DNA of 58,444 nt from the NCBI GenBank assembly GCA_947447355.1, contig CANFJF010000014.1:1-58444 (forward strand), read 5' to 3'. Positions 52,101 through 58,444 of this stretch are shown one piece after another. The stretch's first letter is position 1. Every line of letters begins with the position of its first letter. This stretch comes from Comamonadaceae bacterium. Its GTDB lineage: Bacteria > Pseudomonadota > Gammaproteobacteria > Burkholderiales > Burkholderiaceae_C. A program made the position numbers and the translations under genes. Below the pieces are notes generated by a model, which did no database searches, had not been told where the DNA came from, and saw only the letters and a list, made by a program, of their open reading frames with translations.

Positions 52101-52210
52101 TCGATTGGCAAGCCGCGCAGGGCATACCAACCGGCAGCCGCCAGCATCAACGTGGCCATCAGCACAAAGAGGCGCTGTGCCAAAGAAAATTGAATCAATC
52201 GGGCCAGCAT
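49127..52210 (-). CDS. Heavy-metal-type RND efflux pump (CzcA/CusA family)
   Basis: An inner-membrane proton antiporter of 1027 residues from ATG 52210; the stop of the adaptor shares one base with this ATG (TGATG). It has 12 spans and two large periplasmic loops. Family marks are GLPIDAFPDVSSTQVKI, the GMTPEEVESRISVPIE segment and TLMLLPILYFRFG at the end. In TM4 the sequence is GLAIAIGMLVDAAIVVVEN. The DFG acidic residue of CzcA is absent, and the IAIGxxVDAAIV pattern is closer to CusA/SilA or related groups. Exported metal is therefore uncertain; monovalent Cu/Ag or another ion are possible. Confidence 0.9.
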   Translation of the reverse strand: MLARLIQFSLAQRLFVLMATLMLAAAGWYALRGLPIDAFPDVSSTQVKIIMKAPGMTPEEVESRISVPIEVEMLGIPKTKILRSVTKYGLVDVTIDFEDGTDIYWARQQVSERLGGLTASLPVGMSGGMAPVTTPLGEMYMFTVEADAMTLAERRSLLDWVIRPALRTVPGVADVNALGGVVRAYEIVPDPVRMAASGVTITQLKEAVEANNRNDGAGRLREGDEVLLVRTEGSISSLEDLRGIVVAMKSGSPVRLGNLADVSIGTVTRNGVVTQNGRAEAVQGLVLGLAGSNAKNVVLGVRQKLEELQPSLPAGVVIKTFYDRSSLVTKAVNAVTSALVEATVLVIILLGLFLGNIRAALTVALVLPLAALITFILMSTFGMSANLMSLGGLAIAIGMLVDAAIVVVENIVQRLANDPTASKLPRLHIIYRAVREVAVPVTAGILIIITVFLPLLTLQGLEGKYFVPVALTIVFALAGSLALSLTVIPVLASYLLREVKHEDPWLPRKLLAVYEPALAWAMRRQRMVAAAALVMLLAAGVVYTQVGKTFMPTMDEGDLIVGIEKLPSISLEQSAALDLKIQQAILKAIPEIEGIVARAGSDEIGLDPMGLNQSDTYLLLKPQSEWRMKSKEALMDEVRKVLNPMPGILYSFTQPIEMRVSEMIIGVRGDLAVKIFGPDLAKLNTYANQIETLLKTVPGNQDVYTVQNDGVQYLKVAVDRLQAGRLGLSVEEIQDALRMQIEGQRAGVVIEGNRRTPIVLRGSESLRMSPADFSAMRITSKNGNTVALASVAKLERAAGPVKIDREMGSRYSVVVANVANRDLVGFVEESTTLVAQKVKLDTGYRISWGGQFENQQRAAARLTVVVPVALGLIFVLLFSTFRSVRQALLILSIIPFALVGGIVALWVTGEYLSVPASVGFIALLGITVLNGVVLVSYFNQLKSEGLAMMDVVVQGAKRRLRPVMMTASITAFGLIPLLFATGPGSEIQRPLAIVVIGGLITATTLTLMLLPILYFRFGFATRKNSDV

Positions 52211-53352
52211 CACTGAGCATCTTTCTGATTCATCCAAGCGCCTTTCAGCGCCACGACGCCGCTGACAGCAATTTCATCACCCGCGTTAACCGGACCTTGA
52301 ATCCGCACGCGCTGACCGGCGCTGGCCGAGACTTGGACCGCTCTGGCTTCAAAGCCGTCGGCCGTGCGCACAAACACGTAAGCCTGCTTGCCGTCATGCG
52401 CGACTGCGGAAAGGGGGAGTTCCCATGCGCCAGTGGTCGTCCCGGAAGAAAGCGCTACGGACAGCACCTCGCCAGGGCGTACAAGGCTGGTTTTGCCCTG
52501 AACAAGCGCACGCAGTGAGAGCATCTGGCTGCCAGATTCCACCATGGCGCTTCGACTCAAGATTTTTGCGGTCACGCTACGCCCCTGCACGGTCAATGAG
52601 GTGCCGGGCAACCAAAGGGCGCTGTCAGCGACAGGCACTTGAATCTCTAACCAAAGCGTGCCGGTTTGTGCCAAGTTCAGCAGGGCCGTGGTGGGATCAA
52701 CCCGTTGCCCCAGTTTGGCCGTCAAGTCAGTGACAACACCCCCCTGCGTCGCAACCAATACCAAACTCTCTTGCGGATTGCCGGTTGCGGTGACCTTGTC
52801 GATGCTGGCGACTGACATGCCCATCAGTCGCAAGGCGGCTCTGGCTTGCTTCAAGGCCGCATCGGCGTCCATCAAGTTGGCTTGCGCTTCTTGAACACGG
52901 CGCTGGGCGATCAGCCCTTCAGCAAAAAGAGCTTGTTCCCGCTGGCTGGCCTGCGCGGCCAAACCGGCTCGTGAGCTCGCTTGTAGCAATTGCAACTGTT
53001 GCAGACCAAACTCAGTGCTGGCGATTCGGATCAAGGGCGCGCCTGCGCGAACAGCGTCATTAGACTGAACCAGCAATTGTGAGATCAGGCCGTTGACAGG
53101 CGAGGCGATGACTTGTTCTGCATTGGGAGGGATGACCACTTGAGCCGGATAACTGGTTCGCACCGAGTCAGTTTGGCTTTGACTTTGCCTTTGTAATGGC
53201 GACGTTTGAATACCTAAAGCTTGGACTTGACTGCTGGCAACAGCAAACTTGGCTGGCCGGTCAGCTGACTGTGCCGTCGAGGTCCATGCGAACAGCGCCG
53301 CCATCGCGAAAACAGTCAAATGTGCCTGAACCAACTCACGGGAATGACGCAT
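52210..53352 (-). CDS. RND efflux periplasmic adaptor (CzcB/CusB-like membrane fusion protein)
   Basis: A 380-residue adaptor from ATG 53352 (AGAGG ribosome-binding site). The signal sequence is LTVFAMAALFAWTSTAQSA. Barrel-sandwich halves (IASPVNGLISQLLVQSNDAVRAG and LVATQGGVVTDL) surround a helical hairpin (about 110-170). A beta-barrel and membrane-proximal domain (VQVSASAGQRVRIQGPVNAGDEIAVSGVVALKG) follow. It links the pump to the outer-membrane factor. It is the first gene of the operon, and an FNR-type dyad lies about 70 nt upstream. No His-rich metal-binding stretch is present. Confidence 0.88.
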   Translation of the reverse strand: MRHSRELVQAHLTVFAMAALFAWTSTAQSADRPAKFAVASSQVQALGIQTSPLQRQSQSQTDSVRTSYPAQVVIPPNAEQVIASPVNGLISQLLVQSNDAVRAGAPLIRIASTEFGLQQLQLLQASSRAGLAAQASQREQALFAEGLIAQRRVQEAQANLMDADAALKQARAALRLMGMSVASIDKVTATGNPQESLVLVATQGGVVTDLTAKLGQRVDPTTALLNLAQTGTLWLEIQVPVADSALWLPGTSLTVQGRSVTAKILSRSAMVESGSQMLSLRALVQGKTSLVRPGEVLSVALSSGTTTGAWELPLSAVAHDGKQAYVFVRTADGFEARAVQVSASAGQRVRIQGPVNAGDEIAVSGVVALKGAWMNQKDAQ

Positions 53353-53422
53353 AACCAACCTCTGTATTCATATTATTTAGCTCATTGAGTCTGCTGGACT
53401 GTGCCTCAGCCGGTGCCGGTGA

Positions 53423-53440
53423 TGTTGATTCACATCAACA
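53423..53440. promoter_or_regulatory. FNR/CRP-family dyad upstream of the RND efflux operon
   Basis: TGTTGAT and ATCAACA arms separated by TCAC contain the exact FNR consensus TTGAT-N4-ATCAA. The centre is about 79 nt from the adaptor ATG. AT-rich possible -10 sequences lie at 53370-53380 on the minus strand. FNR/ANR or a CRP-like relative may regulate the efflux operon, or the fad operon 178 nt away. Confidence 0.6.
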
Positions 53441-53571
53441 ACCAACCTAAACAGCCGACTCCCAAGCCATTGGAATGATTGTAGAAACTCACTGTGACAT
53501 AAACCTGTGCCAGTATCCTTATTTAAAGATGAGCATCCTCGGAAGGTCACTCTTTCGTACAATCAAAAAAT

Positions 53572-53585
53572 AGAACGACCGTACT
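53572..53585. promoter_or_regulatory. TetR-type operator candidate upstream of the beta-oxidation operon
   Basis: AGAACGACCGTACT is a near-palindrome, close to AGAACGRYCGTTCT-type sites bound by TetR regulators of fatty-acid genes in betaproteobacteria. It lies 34 nt before the ATG at 53619, where a repressor would block RNA polymerase. Confidence 0.45.
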
Positions 53586-53618
53586 TTTTTTGATCCATAT
53601 CGCCTTAAGGAACATTCC

Positions 53619-55718
53619 ATGACAGCGCATTACACAATTCACGGCAGCGTGGCGGTCATCACACTCGACAACCCACCAGTCAATGGCTTGGGGATGGCCA
53701 CTCGACGCGCCATCACCGATGGCGTGCAGCAGGCACAAGACGACAGCGCCATCCAGTCCATCGTCATCACCGGCGCAGGCAAAGCCTTTTCAGGCGGTGC
53801 TGACATCAAGGAATTTGGCACAGACAAGGCCATGGTCGAGCCAAATTTACGCAGTGTGATTTTGGCTGTTGAGAATTCAAGCAAGCCGGTCATCGCAGCG
53901 ATTCACTCGGTTTGTATGGGCGGCGGATTAGAGCTAGCGCTAGGTTGTCACTACAGGATTGCCGCGCCCGGTTGCAGTGTTGCCATGCCTGAAGTCAAGC
54001 TTGGTTTGTTGCCCGGCGCTGGTGGTACGCAACGCTTGCCACGGGCCTTGGGCGTAGAACCAGCACTGAACATGATCGTCAGTGGTGAGGTGGTCAAAAG
54101 CGAGATGTTGGCCATGCTGCCAGGCCAAAAGTTGTTTGACAAAATCAGCGAATCTGCGGATTCGCTGGCGGCAGAATCTCTCGCTTTTGCGGCCGAAGTG
54201 GCTGACGCTCGGCCCTTGCCGCTGGTGCGCAACTTGCCCTGCAAGCATCCGCAGGGGGATGGCTACTTTCAGTTTGCCCGCAACATGGTCAAGGGCATGG
54301 CCAAGAATTTTCCAGCACCCCTCAAATGTGTGGATGCTGTGCAGGCGGCAACACAAAAAAGTTTTGATGAAGGTGTGGCGGTCGAACGGGAGCACTTTTT
54401 GAACCTGATGCTGTCGCCCGAAAGTCGAGCGCTGCGTCACCTGTTCATGGCTGAGCGTGCGGCATCCAGAATTGCCGATGTGCCGGCTGACACACCGCTA
54501 CGCGATATCAAGTCGGTGGCGGTGATCGGCGCCGGCACCATGGGCGGTGGTATCGCCATGAACTTCCTCAACGCAGGTTTGCCTGTCAAGTTGTTGGAGA
54601 TGAAGCAAGACGCGCTGGACCGCGGCATCGCCACCATCCAAAAAAACTACCAGGCGCAGGTCAAAAAAGGCAAGCTCAAGCAAGATAAATATGAGCAGCG
54701 GATGAACTTGCTGAGCACCACCTTGAACTACGACGAACTCAAAGACGCCGACATGGTCATCGAGGCCGTGTTTGAAGAGATGGGCGTGAAAGAAAAAGTC
54801 TTCAAAGAACTTGACCGCGTCATGAAGCCGGGCGCGATCTTGGCATCGAACACGTCGACGCTGGATGTCAACGCCATAGCCAACTTCACCCATCGTCCGC
54901 AAGACGTGGTGGGTCTGCATTTTTTCAGCCCAGCGAACGTCATGAAGTTGTTGGAAGTGGTGCGCGCTGACAAGACTGCCAAAGATGTCATGGCCACGGT
55001 CATGGTGGTGGCGAAAAAGATCCGCAAAACAGCGGTCGTTTCCGGTGTCTGTGATGGCTTCATCGGTAACCGCATGATTGACCAATATGGCCGGCAAGCG
55101 GGGTTCTTGTTAGACGAAGGCTGCACCCCGGCGCAAGTCGACAAAGCCATCGAAAAGTTTGGCTTTGCCATGGGTCCGTTTCGCATGAGCGACTTGGCCG
55201 GCAACGACATCAGCTGGGCTATTCGCAAGCGCCGCCACCAAGAAATGCCTGAGATGAAGTACAGCAAGACCGCCGATTTGCTCTGCGAGCAGGGGCGTTT
55301 TGGCCAGAAAACGGGGGCCGGCTGGTATGACTATGTGGCAGGCAAACGCGACGCCATTCCAAATGCGGACGTCGTCGCTATGGTGGTGGCGAACCGTCAA
55401 TCTCAGGGGATCACGCCACGCAAGATTTCAGATGAAGAAATTGTGCAGCGCTTGGTGTTCAGCTTGGTCAATGAAGCTGCGCATATTTTGGAAGAGGGCA
55501 TTGCGGCCAAAGCCAGCGACATCGACATTGCTTACGTTTTTGGTTATGGCTTCCCGCCGCAGCGCGGGGGTCCGATGCTTTACGCCGATCAAGTCGGGCT
55601 TTTCAACGTCGTGCAAGCCATGAAGCGCTTTGCACTGAACCCGCTGGATGACACTGATTTCTGGCAGCCTGCGCCGCTGCTGCTCAAGCTCGTCGCTGAA
55701 GGCAAGACCTTCAACTGA
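53619..55718 (+). CDS. Bifunctional enoyl-CoA hydratase/3-hydroxyacyl-CoA dehydrogenase (FadJ/FadB-like)
   Basis: A 699-residue beta-oxidation enzyme. The N-terminal crotonase domain (1-190) has [12 protein letters not shown] (oxyanion hole), [16 protein letters not shown] and [19 protein letters not shown] with the catalytic glutamates. The NAD-binding domain begins at [21 protein letters not shown] (about 295-315). The dehydrogenase C-terminal halves follow, with [15 protein letters not shown] and [16 protein letters not shown]. It converts trans-2-enoyl-CoA to 3-ketoacyl-CoA. AAGGA precedes the ATG. A thiolase gene follows after 28 nt. Confidence 0.94.
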   Translation: MTAHYTIHGSVAVITLDNPPVNGLGMATRRAITDGVQQAQDDSAIQSIVITGAGKAFSGGADIKEFGTDKAMVEPNLRSVILAVENSSKPVIAAIHSVCMGGGLELALGCHYRIAAPGCSVAMPEVKLGLLPGAGGTQRLPRALGVEPALNMIVSGEVVKSEMLAMLPGQKLFDKISESADSLAAESLAFAAEVADARPLPLVRNLPCKHPQGDGYFQFARNMVKGMAKNFPAPLKCVDAVQAATQKSFDEGVAVEREHFLNLMLSPESRALRHLFMAERAASRIADVPADTPLRDIKSVAVIGAGTMGGGIAMNFLNAGLPVKLLEMKQDALDRGIATIQKNYQAQVKKGKLKQDKYEQRMNLLSTTLNYDELKDADMVIEAVFEEMGVKEKVFKELDRVMKPGAILASNTSTLDVNAIANFTHRPQDVVGLHFFSPANVMKLLEVVRADKTAKDVMATVMVVAKKIRKTAVVSGVCDGFIGNRMIDQYGRQAGFLLDEGCTPAQVDKAIEKFGFAMGPFRMSDLAGNDISWAIRKRRHQEMPEMKYSKTADLLCEQGRFGQKTGAGWYDYVAGKRDAIPNADVVAMVVANRQSQGITPRKISDEEIVQRLVFSLVNEAAHILEEGIAAKASDIDIAYVFGYGFPPQRGGPMLYADQVGLFNVVQAMKRFALNPLDDTDFWQPAPLLLKLVAEGKTFN

Positions 55719-55746
55719 ACCCCATCCACCGAATCAGGAGAATTCC

Positions 55747-56922
55747 ATGACATCAGCTGTGATTGTTTCCACCGCCCGCACCCCTTTGGCCAAAAGCTGG
55801 AAGGGCTCTTTCAACATGACCCATGGCGCCACGCTAGGCGGGCACGCTGTCGAACACGCCCTGCAACGCGCCGGCATTGAGGCCGCTGAAGTGGATGACG
55901 TGATCATCGGCTGCGCCACCCCGGAAGGCGCCACCGGCGCCAACATCGCGCGCCAAATTGCGCTGCGCGCAGGTTGCCCCGTCAGCGTGTCCGGCATGAC
56001 GGTGAACCGCTTTTGTTCATCGGGTTTGCAGACCATCGCCTTGGCCGCGCAGCGGGTCATCGCAGGCGAAGCCGATATTTATGTGGCCGGTGGCGTCGAA
56101 AGTATTTCTTGCGTCCAGCAAGAGATGAACATGCACATGTTGCAAGACAGCTGGCTCACTAAAAATAAGCCGGAGATCTACTGGAGCATGCTGCAAACAG
56201 CTGAAATGGTGGCCAAGCGCTACGGCATTGCACGCGATCGTATGGACGAATACGGCGCTCGCAGTCAGCAAAGAGCGGCTGCGGCGCAAACCGCAGGACA
56301 GTTTGACGCTGAGATCGCGCCGATCACCGTGGTCGCGGGGGTGATCGACCCCGTGATGGGGTTGATGACAAAAAAAGTGACCGTCAGCCAAGATGAAGGC
56401 ATTCGCCCAGGCACTACACAAGAAGGTATCAGTGGTATCAAACCGGCCATGCCGGGCGGTCTGGTGAGCGCAGGCAATGCCAGCCAGTTTTCAGACGGTG
56501 CGGGCGCTGTCGTGGTGATGCACGAAAGCGTGGCCGAGCGAAAAGGCCTCAAGCCGCTAGGCCGTTTTTTGGGTTTTTCCGTTGCCGGGTGTGAGCCCGA
56601 AGAAATGGGCATTGGGCCAGTCTTCGCCATCCCCAAAGTGTTAGCCAAGTTGGGGTTGAAGGTCAGCGACATCGACCTGTGGGAGCTCAACGAAGCCTTT
56701 GCCGTGCAAGTGCTTTACTGTGCCGATAAGCTGGGCATCCCGATGGACCGGTTGAATGTCAATGGCGGGGCGATTGCTGTGGGTCATCCCTACGGGGTGA
56801 GCGGTCAACGGCTGACAGGCCACGCTCTGATTGAAGGCAAGCGGCGAGGTGCCAAACGCGTTTGTGTCACTATGTGCATTGGTGGTGGCATGGGCGCAGC
56901 GGGCATTTTTGAAGTGCTTTGA
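55747..56922 (+). CDS. Acetyl-CoA acyltransferase (thiolase)
   Basis: A 391-residue degradative thiolase from ATG 55747 (AGGAG ribosome-binding site); the ORF extends upstream into the preceding gene in another frame. The acyl-carrying cysteine is Cys90 in [12 protein letters not shown]. The His of [16 protein letters not shown] and the second Cys of [14 protein letters not shown] complete the catalytic set. It cleaves 3-ketoacyl-CoA to acetyl-CoA. It lies 28 nt behind the hydratase/dehydrogenase gene, a normal fad pair. Confidence 0.95.
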   Translation: MTSAVIVSTARTPLAKSWKGSFNMTHGATLGGHAVEHALQRAGIEAAEVDDVIIGCATPEGATGANIARQIALRAGCPVSVSGMTVNRFCSSGLQTIALAAQRVIAGEADIYVAGGVESISCVQQEMNMHMLQDSWLTKNKPEIYWSMLQTAEMVAKRYGIARDRMDEYGARSQQRAAAAQTAGQFDAEIAPITVVAGVIDPVMGLMTKKVTVSQDEGIRPGTTQEGISGIKPAMPGGLVSAGNASQFSDGAGAVVVMHESVAERKGLKPLGRFLGFSVAGCEPEEMGIGPVFAIPKVLAKLGLKVSDIDLWELNEAFAVQVLYCADKLGIPMDRLNVNGGAIAVGHPYGVSGQRLTGHALIEGKRRGAKRVCVTMCIGGGMGAAGIFEVL

Positions 56923-57007
56923 TACTTAGGATTCAGCAGAGCTTGAGCCGCGCCGCGCTTTTTAACTGACGATGAACTCGTCATCAACTGCCTTAGGAGG
57001 CCATCCC

Positions 57008-57208
57008 ATGACAACTCCCGTCAACCTGAAACGGATACAACAGCTCATCTGGGTGCTGATTTATGGCGGATTGCTGACGTTGGTGCTCGGTCTGTCGGTG
57101 GAGCGTCAAGATGACGCCATGGGATGGTCGATGGTTGTCGGCGGCGGTTGCATCGCCTTGTTTGGCGTCGTCCTGATTTTTGTCCGCTCCCGGCTAAAAG
57201 CAAGCTGA
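57008..57208 (+). CDS. Small two-span membrane protein (66 aa)
   Basis: A 66-residue protein starting MTTPVNLKRIQQLIWVLIYG, with a good AGGAGG ribosome-binding site. Two hydrophobic helices (LIWVLIYGGLLTLVLGLSV and WSMVVGGGCIALFGVVLIFV) are separated by a short polar loop with ERQDDAMG. The ends are basic (VRSRLKAS). Similar short proteins occur beside thioesterase and beta-oxidation genes in Comamonadaceae. Function unknown; a role at the inner membrane in lipid metabolism is only suggested by position. Confidence 0.75.
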   Translation: MTTPVNLKRIQQLIWVLIYGGLLTLVLGLSVERQDDAMGWSMVVGGGCIALFGVVLIFVRSRLKAS

Positions 57209-57250
57209 ACCCATAGGCAGTTTTGATCAACTTTTAACAAAAAAATAAAC

Positions 57251-57691
57251 ATGAAATTCGGCGTCGAAATTCCTTTTGTCACCCATCTCGGGTTTGACCT
57301 CACCCACTTTGAGGGCGGGGAATCAATCATCGAATTTTCAGCCCGACCTGAACACCAGAACTCCTTTGGCGTCACCCACGGCGGCGTGATCATGTCGCTG
57401 TTGGACGTCACCATGGCGACCGCCGCTCGCAGCGTGTCACCCGAAATGGGCATTGTCACCATCGAGATGAAAACCACTTTCATGAAGCCGGCGCCTGGCG
57501 ACGGCAGCATCTTGACAAGTCGCGGTCATCTGATTCAACGCACTGCCAAGATGGCTTTCGTTGAGGCCAAACTCTACGACAGTCAAGGGCAACTGTGCGC
57601 CCAAGCCAGCGGCACGTTCAAATACGCCAAACGACCCGATAGCAACACCGTTTTGGCTGGTTTGCCAGCCCATCAAATATCTACAGATTGA
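57251..57691 (+). CDS. PaaI-family acyl-CoA thioesterase
   Basis: A 146-residue hot-dog-fold thioesterase. The family motif NSFGVTHGGVIMSLLDVTMATAA contains the HGG turn and the catalytic Asp. VTIEMKTTFMKPAP is the second family segment. It would hydrolyse aryl- or fatty acyl-CoA esters to prevent CoA depletion. It follows the small membrane protein by 42 nt on the same strand, and the next gene starts 9 nt later. It is likely part of the same operon. Confidence 0.9.
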   Translation: MKFGVEIPFVTHLGFDLTHFEGGESIIEFSARPEHQNSFGVTHGGVIMSLLDVTMATAARSVSPEMGIVTIEMKTTFMKPAPGDGSILTSRGHLIQRTAKMAFVEAKLYDSQGQLCAQASGTFKYAKRPDSNTVLAGLPAHQISTD

Positions 57692-57700
57692 AATCCTAAC

Positions 57701-58444
57701 TTGGCCACCAATTCCCAAATTCTTCTCGATAATCGTCCCAGCGCTGAAGCAACGCTGGGTAATTTCAAACGGGTGTCCAACGAAACACCAGCTTTGCAAG
57801 ACGGACAAGTGCTGGTGCAGCACCATTACCTGAGCCTCGATCCGTACATGCGCGGCCGCATGAATGATGCCAAGAGCTACACCGCCCCGCAACCGTTGGG
57901 CGAAGTCATGGGCGGCGGCACGGTGGGTGAAGTGCTTGAAAGTCGCTCGTCTTTGTTCACGCCCGGCGACAAAGTCGTTGGCATGGGCGGATGGCAGACC
58001 TACAGCGTTGTCAATGCAACAGTTCCAGGCGCCTTGCGCAAAGTAGACACGACCCACATTCCTCTGTCGTATTACCTGGGCGCTGTGGGTATGCCAGGCG
58101 TCACAGCTTGGTACGGTTTGGTCAACATCATCGACGCTAAGCCGGGGCAAACCGTGGTGGTCAGTGCGGCGACTGGTGCGGTGGGCAGCGCTTTTGTGGC
58201 GTTGGCCAAAACGCGCGGTTGCCGTGTTGTGGGGATCGCAGGGGGTCCAGCCAAATGTCAATACGCCACCACCGAGTTGGGATTTGATGCCTGCATTGAC
58301 TACAAACAACACTCCGATTCAGCTTCTTTATCACGAGCTTTGAATGAAGCCTGTCCGAAGGGTGTGGATGGTTATTTTGAAAATGTCGGCGGCATGGTGC
58401 TCGATGCGGTGATGCTGCGCATGAACGCGTTTGGACGCATTGCC
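57701..58444 (+). CDS. NADP-dependent MDR oxidoreductase (CurA/prostaglandin reductase-like), truncated by window end
   Basis: The first 248 residues of a zinc-independent medium-chain dehydrogenase. The frame runs from TTG 57701 to the last base. Visible motifs are QVLVQHHYLSLDPYMRGRMNDAKSY, PLGEVMGGGTVGEV, the YYLGAVGMPGVTAWYGL segment, and the NADP Rossmann motif SAATGAVGSAFVALAK. It would reduce alpha,beta-unsaturated carbonyls. No Shine-Dalgarno sequence is seen before the TTG; translation may be coupled to the thioesterase 9 nt upstream. The C-terminal ~90 residues lie beyond the window. Confidence 0.88.
   Translation, partial: MATNSQILLDNRPSAEATLGNFKRVSNETPALQDGQVLVQHHYLSLDPYMRGRMNDAKSYTAPQPLGEVMGGGTVGEVLESRSSLFTPGDKVVGMGGWQTYSVVNATVPGALRKVDTTHIPLSYYLGAVGMPGVTAWYGLVNIIDAKPGQTVVVSAATGAVGSAFVALAKTRGCRVVGIAGGPAKCQYATTELGFDACIDYKQHSDSASLSRALNEACPKGVDGYFENVGGMVLDAVMLRMNAFGRIA

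Overview
The window looks like a chromosomal segment of a betaproteobacterium, order Burkholderiales, most likely family Comamonadaceae (Rhodoferax/Polaromonas/Acidovorax-like). This is inferred from the smc-zipA-ligA order, the dapC-dapD-dapE-prmB cluster, several Bug/TTT-type periplasmic binding proteins, and the style of the PurL, GlnD and SelO proteins. No rRNA, tRNA, CRISPR array, insertion sequence or prophage was recognised. Conserved housekeeping blocks alternate with accessory catabolic and transport islands.

Left edge (1-4470, +): the tail of an oligopeptide-type ABC ATPase, then a tightly coupled cluster of a metal-ligand-poor amidohydrolase, an FAD-linked oxidase and a tandem alpha/beta-hydrolase fusion in which both nucleophile positions lack serine. 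The substrate is unknown. 4500-12622 (-): a Na+/solute symporter with a 43-residue membrane companion, the succinylase-branch lysine genes dapC-dapD-dapE, the ribosomal-protein methyltransferase prmB, and the ABC-F ATPase yheS. 13003-20229 (+): smc, zipA, ligA and def, covering chromosome condensation, division, DNA ligation and protein N-terminal processing.

20248-29669 is the most interesting accessory region. A six-gene operon on the minus strand, coupled by 4-nt overlaps or short gaps, encodes an FAD aromatic monooxygenase, an isocitrate-lyase/PEP-mutase-family lyase, a maleamate-amidase-like hydrolase, an Asp/Glu-racemase-fold protein without the usual catalytic cysteines, and a LeuC/LeuD-type hydratase. 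It is preceded by a LysR regulator that faces two tandem Bug-type binding proteins. Read as chemistry, this is: oxidise or open a ring, release ammonia from an amide, hydrate a cis-unsaturated diacid, and cleave the resulting malate-like acid. The two binding-protein genes are separated by a 112-bp tandem REP/BIME-like array.

30120-45820: an acetyl-CoA hydrolase/CoA-transferase with two long G tracts, glnD, map, purL, a cytosolic gamma-glutamyltransferase-like enzyme, a decayed Bug gene, a YeaD-type epimerase, a PpiC-type prolyl isomerase, bolA, yciB, msrB and selO. 45953-58444: an acyl-CoA ligase; a four-gene heavy-metal-type RND efflux operon (adaptor, pump, DUF3240 protein, outer-membrane factor) with a perfect FNR/CRP-type dyad upstream; then a beta-oxidation run (bifunctional hydratase/dehydrogenase, thiolase, small membrane protein, PaaI thioesterase, and an MDR oxidoreductase cut by the window end) with a TetR-like operator candidate upstream.
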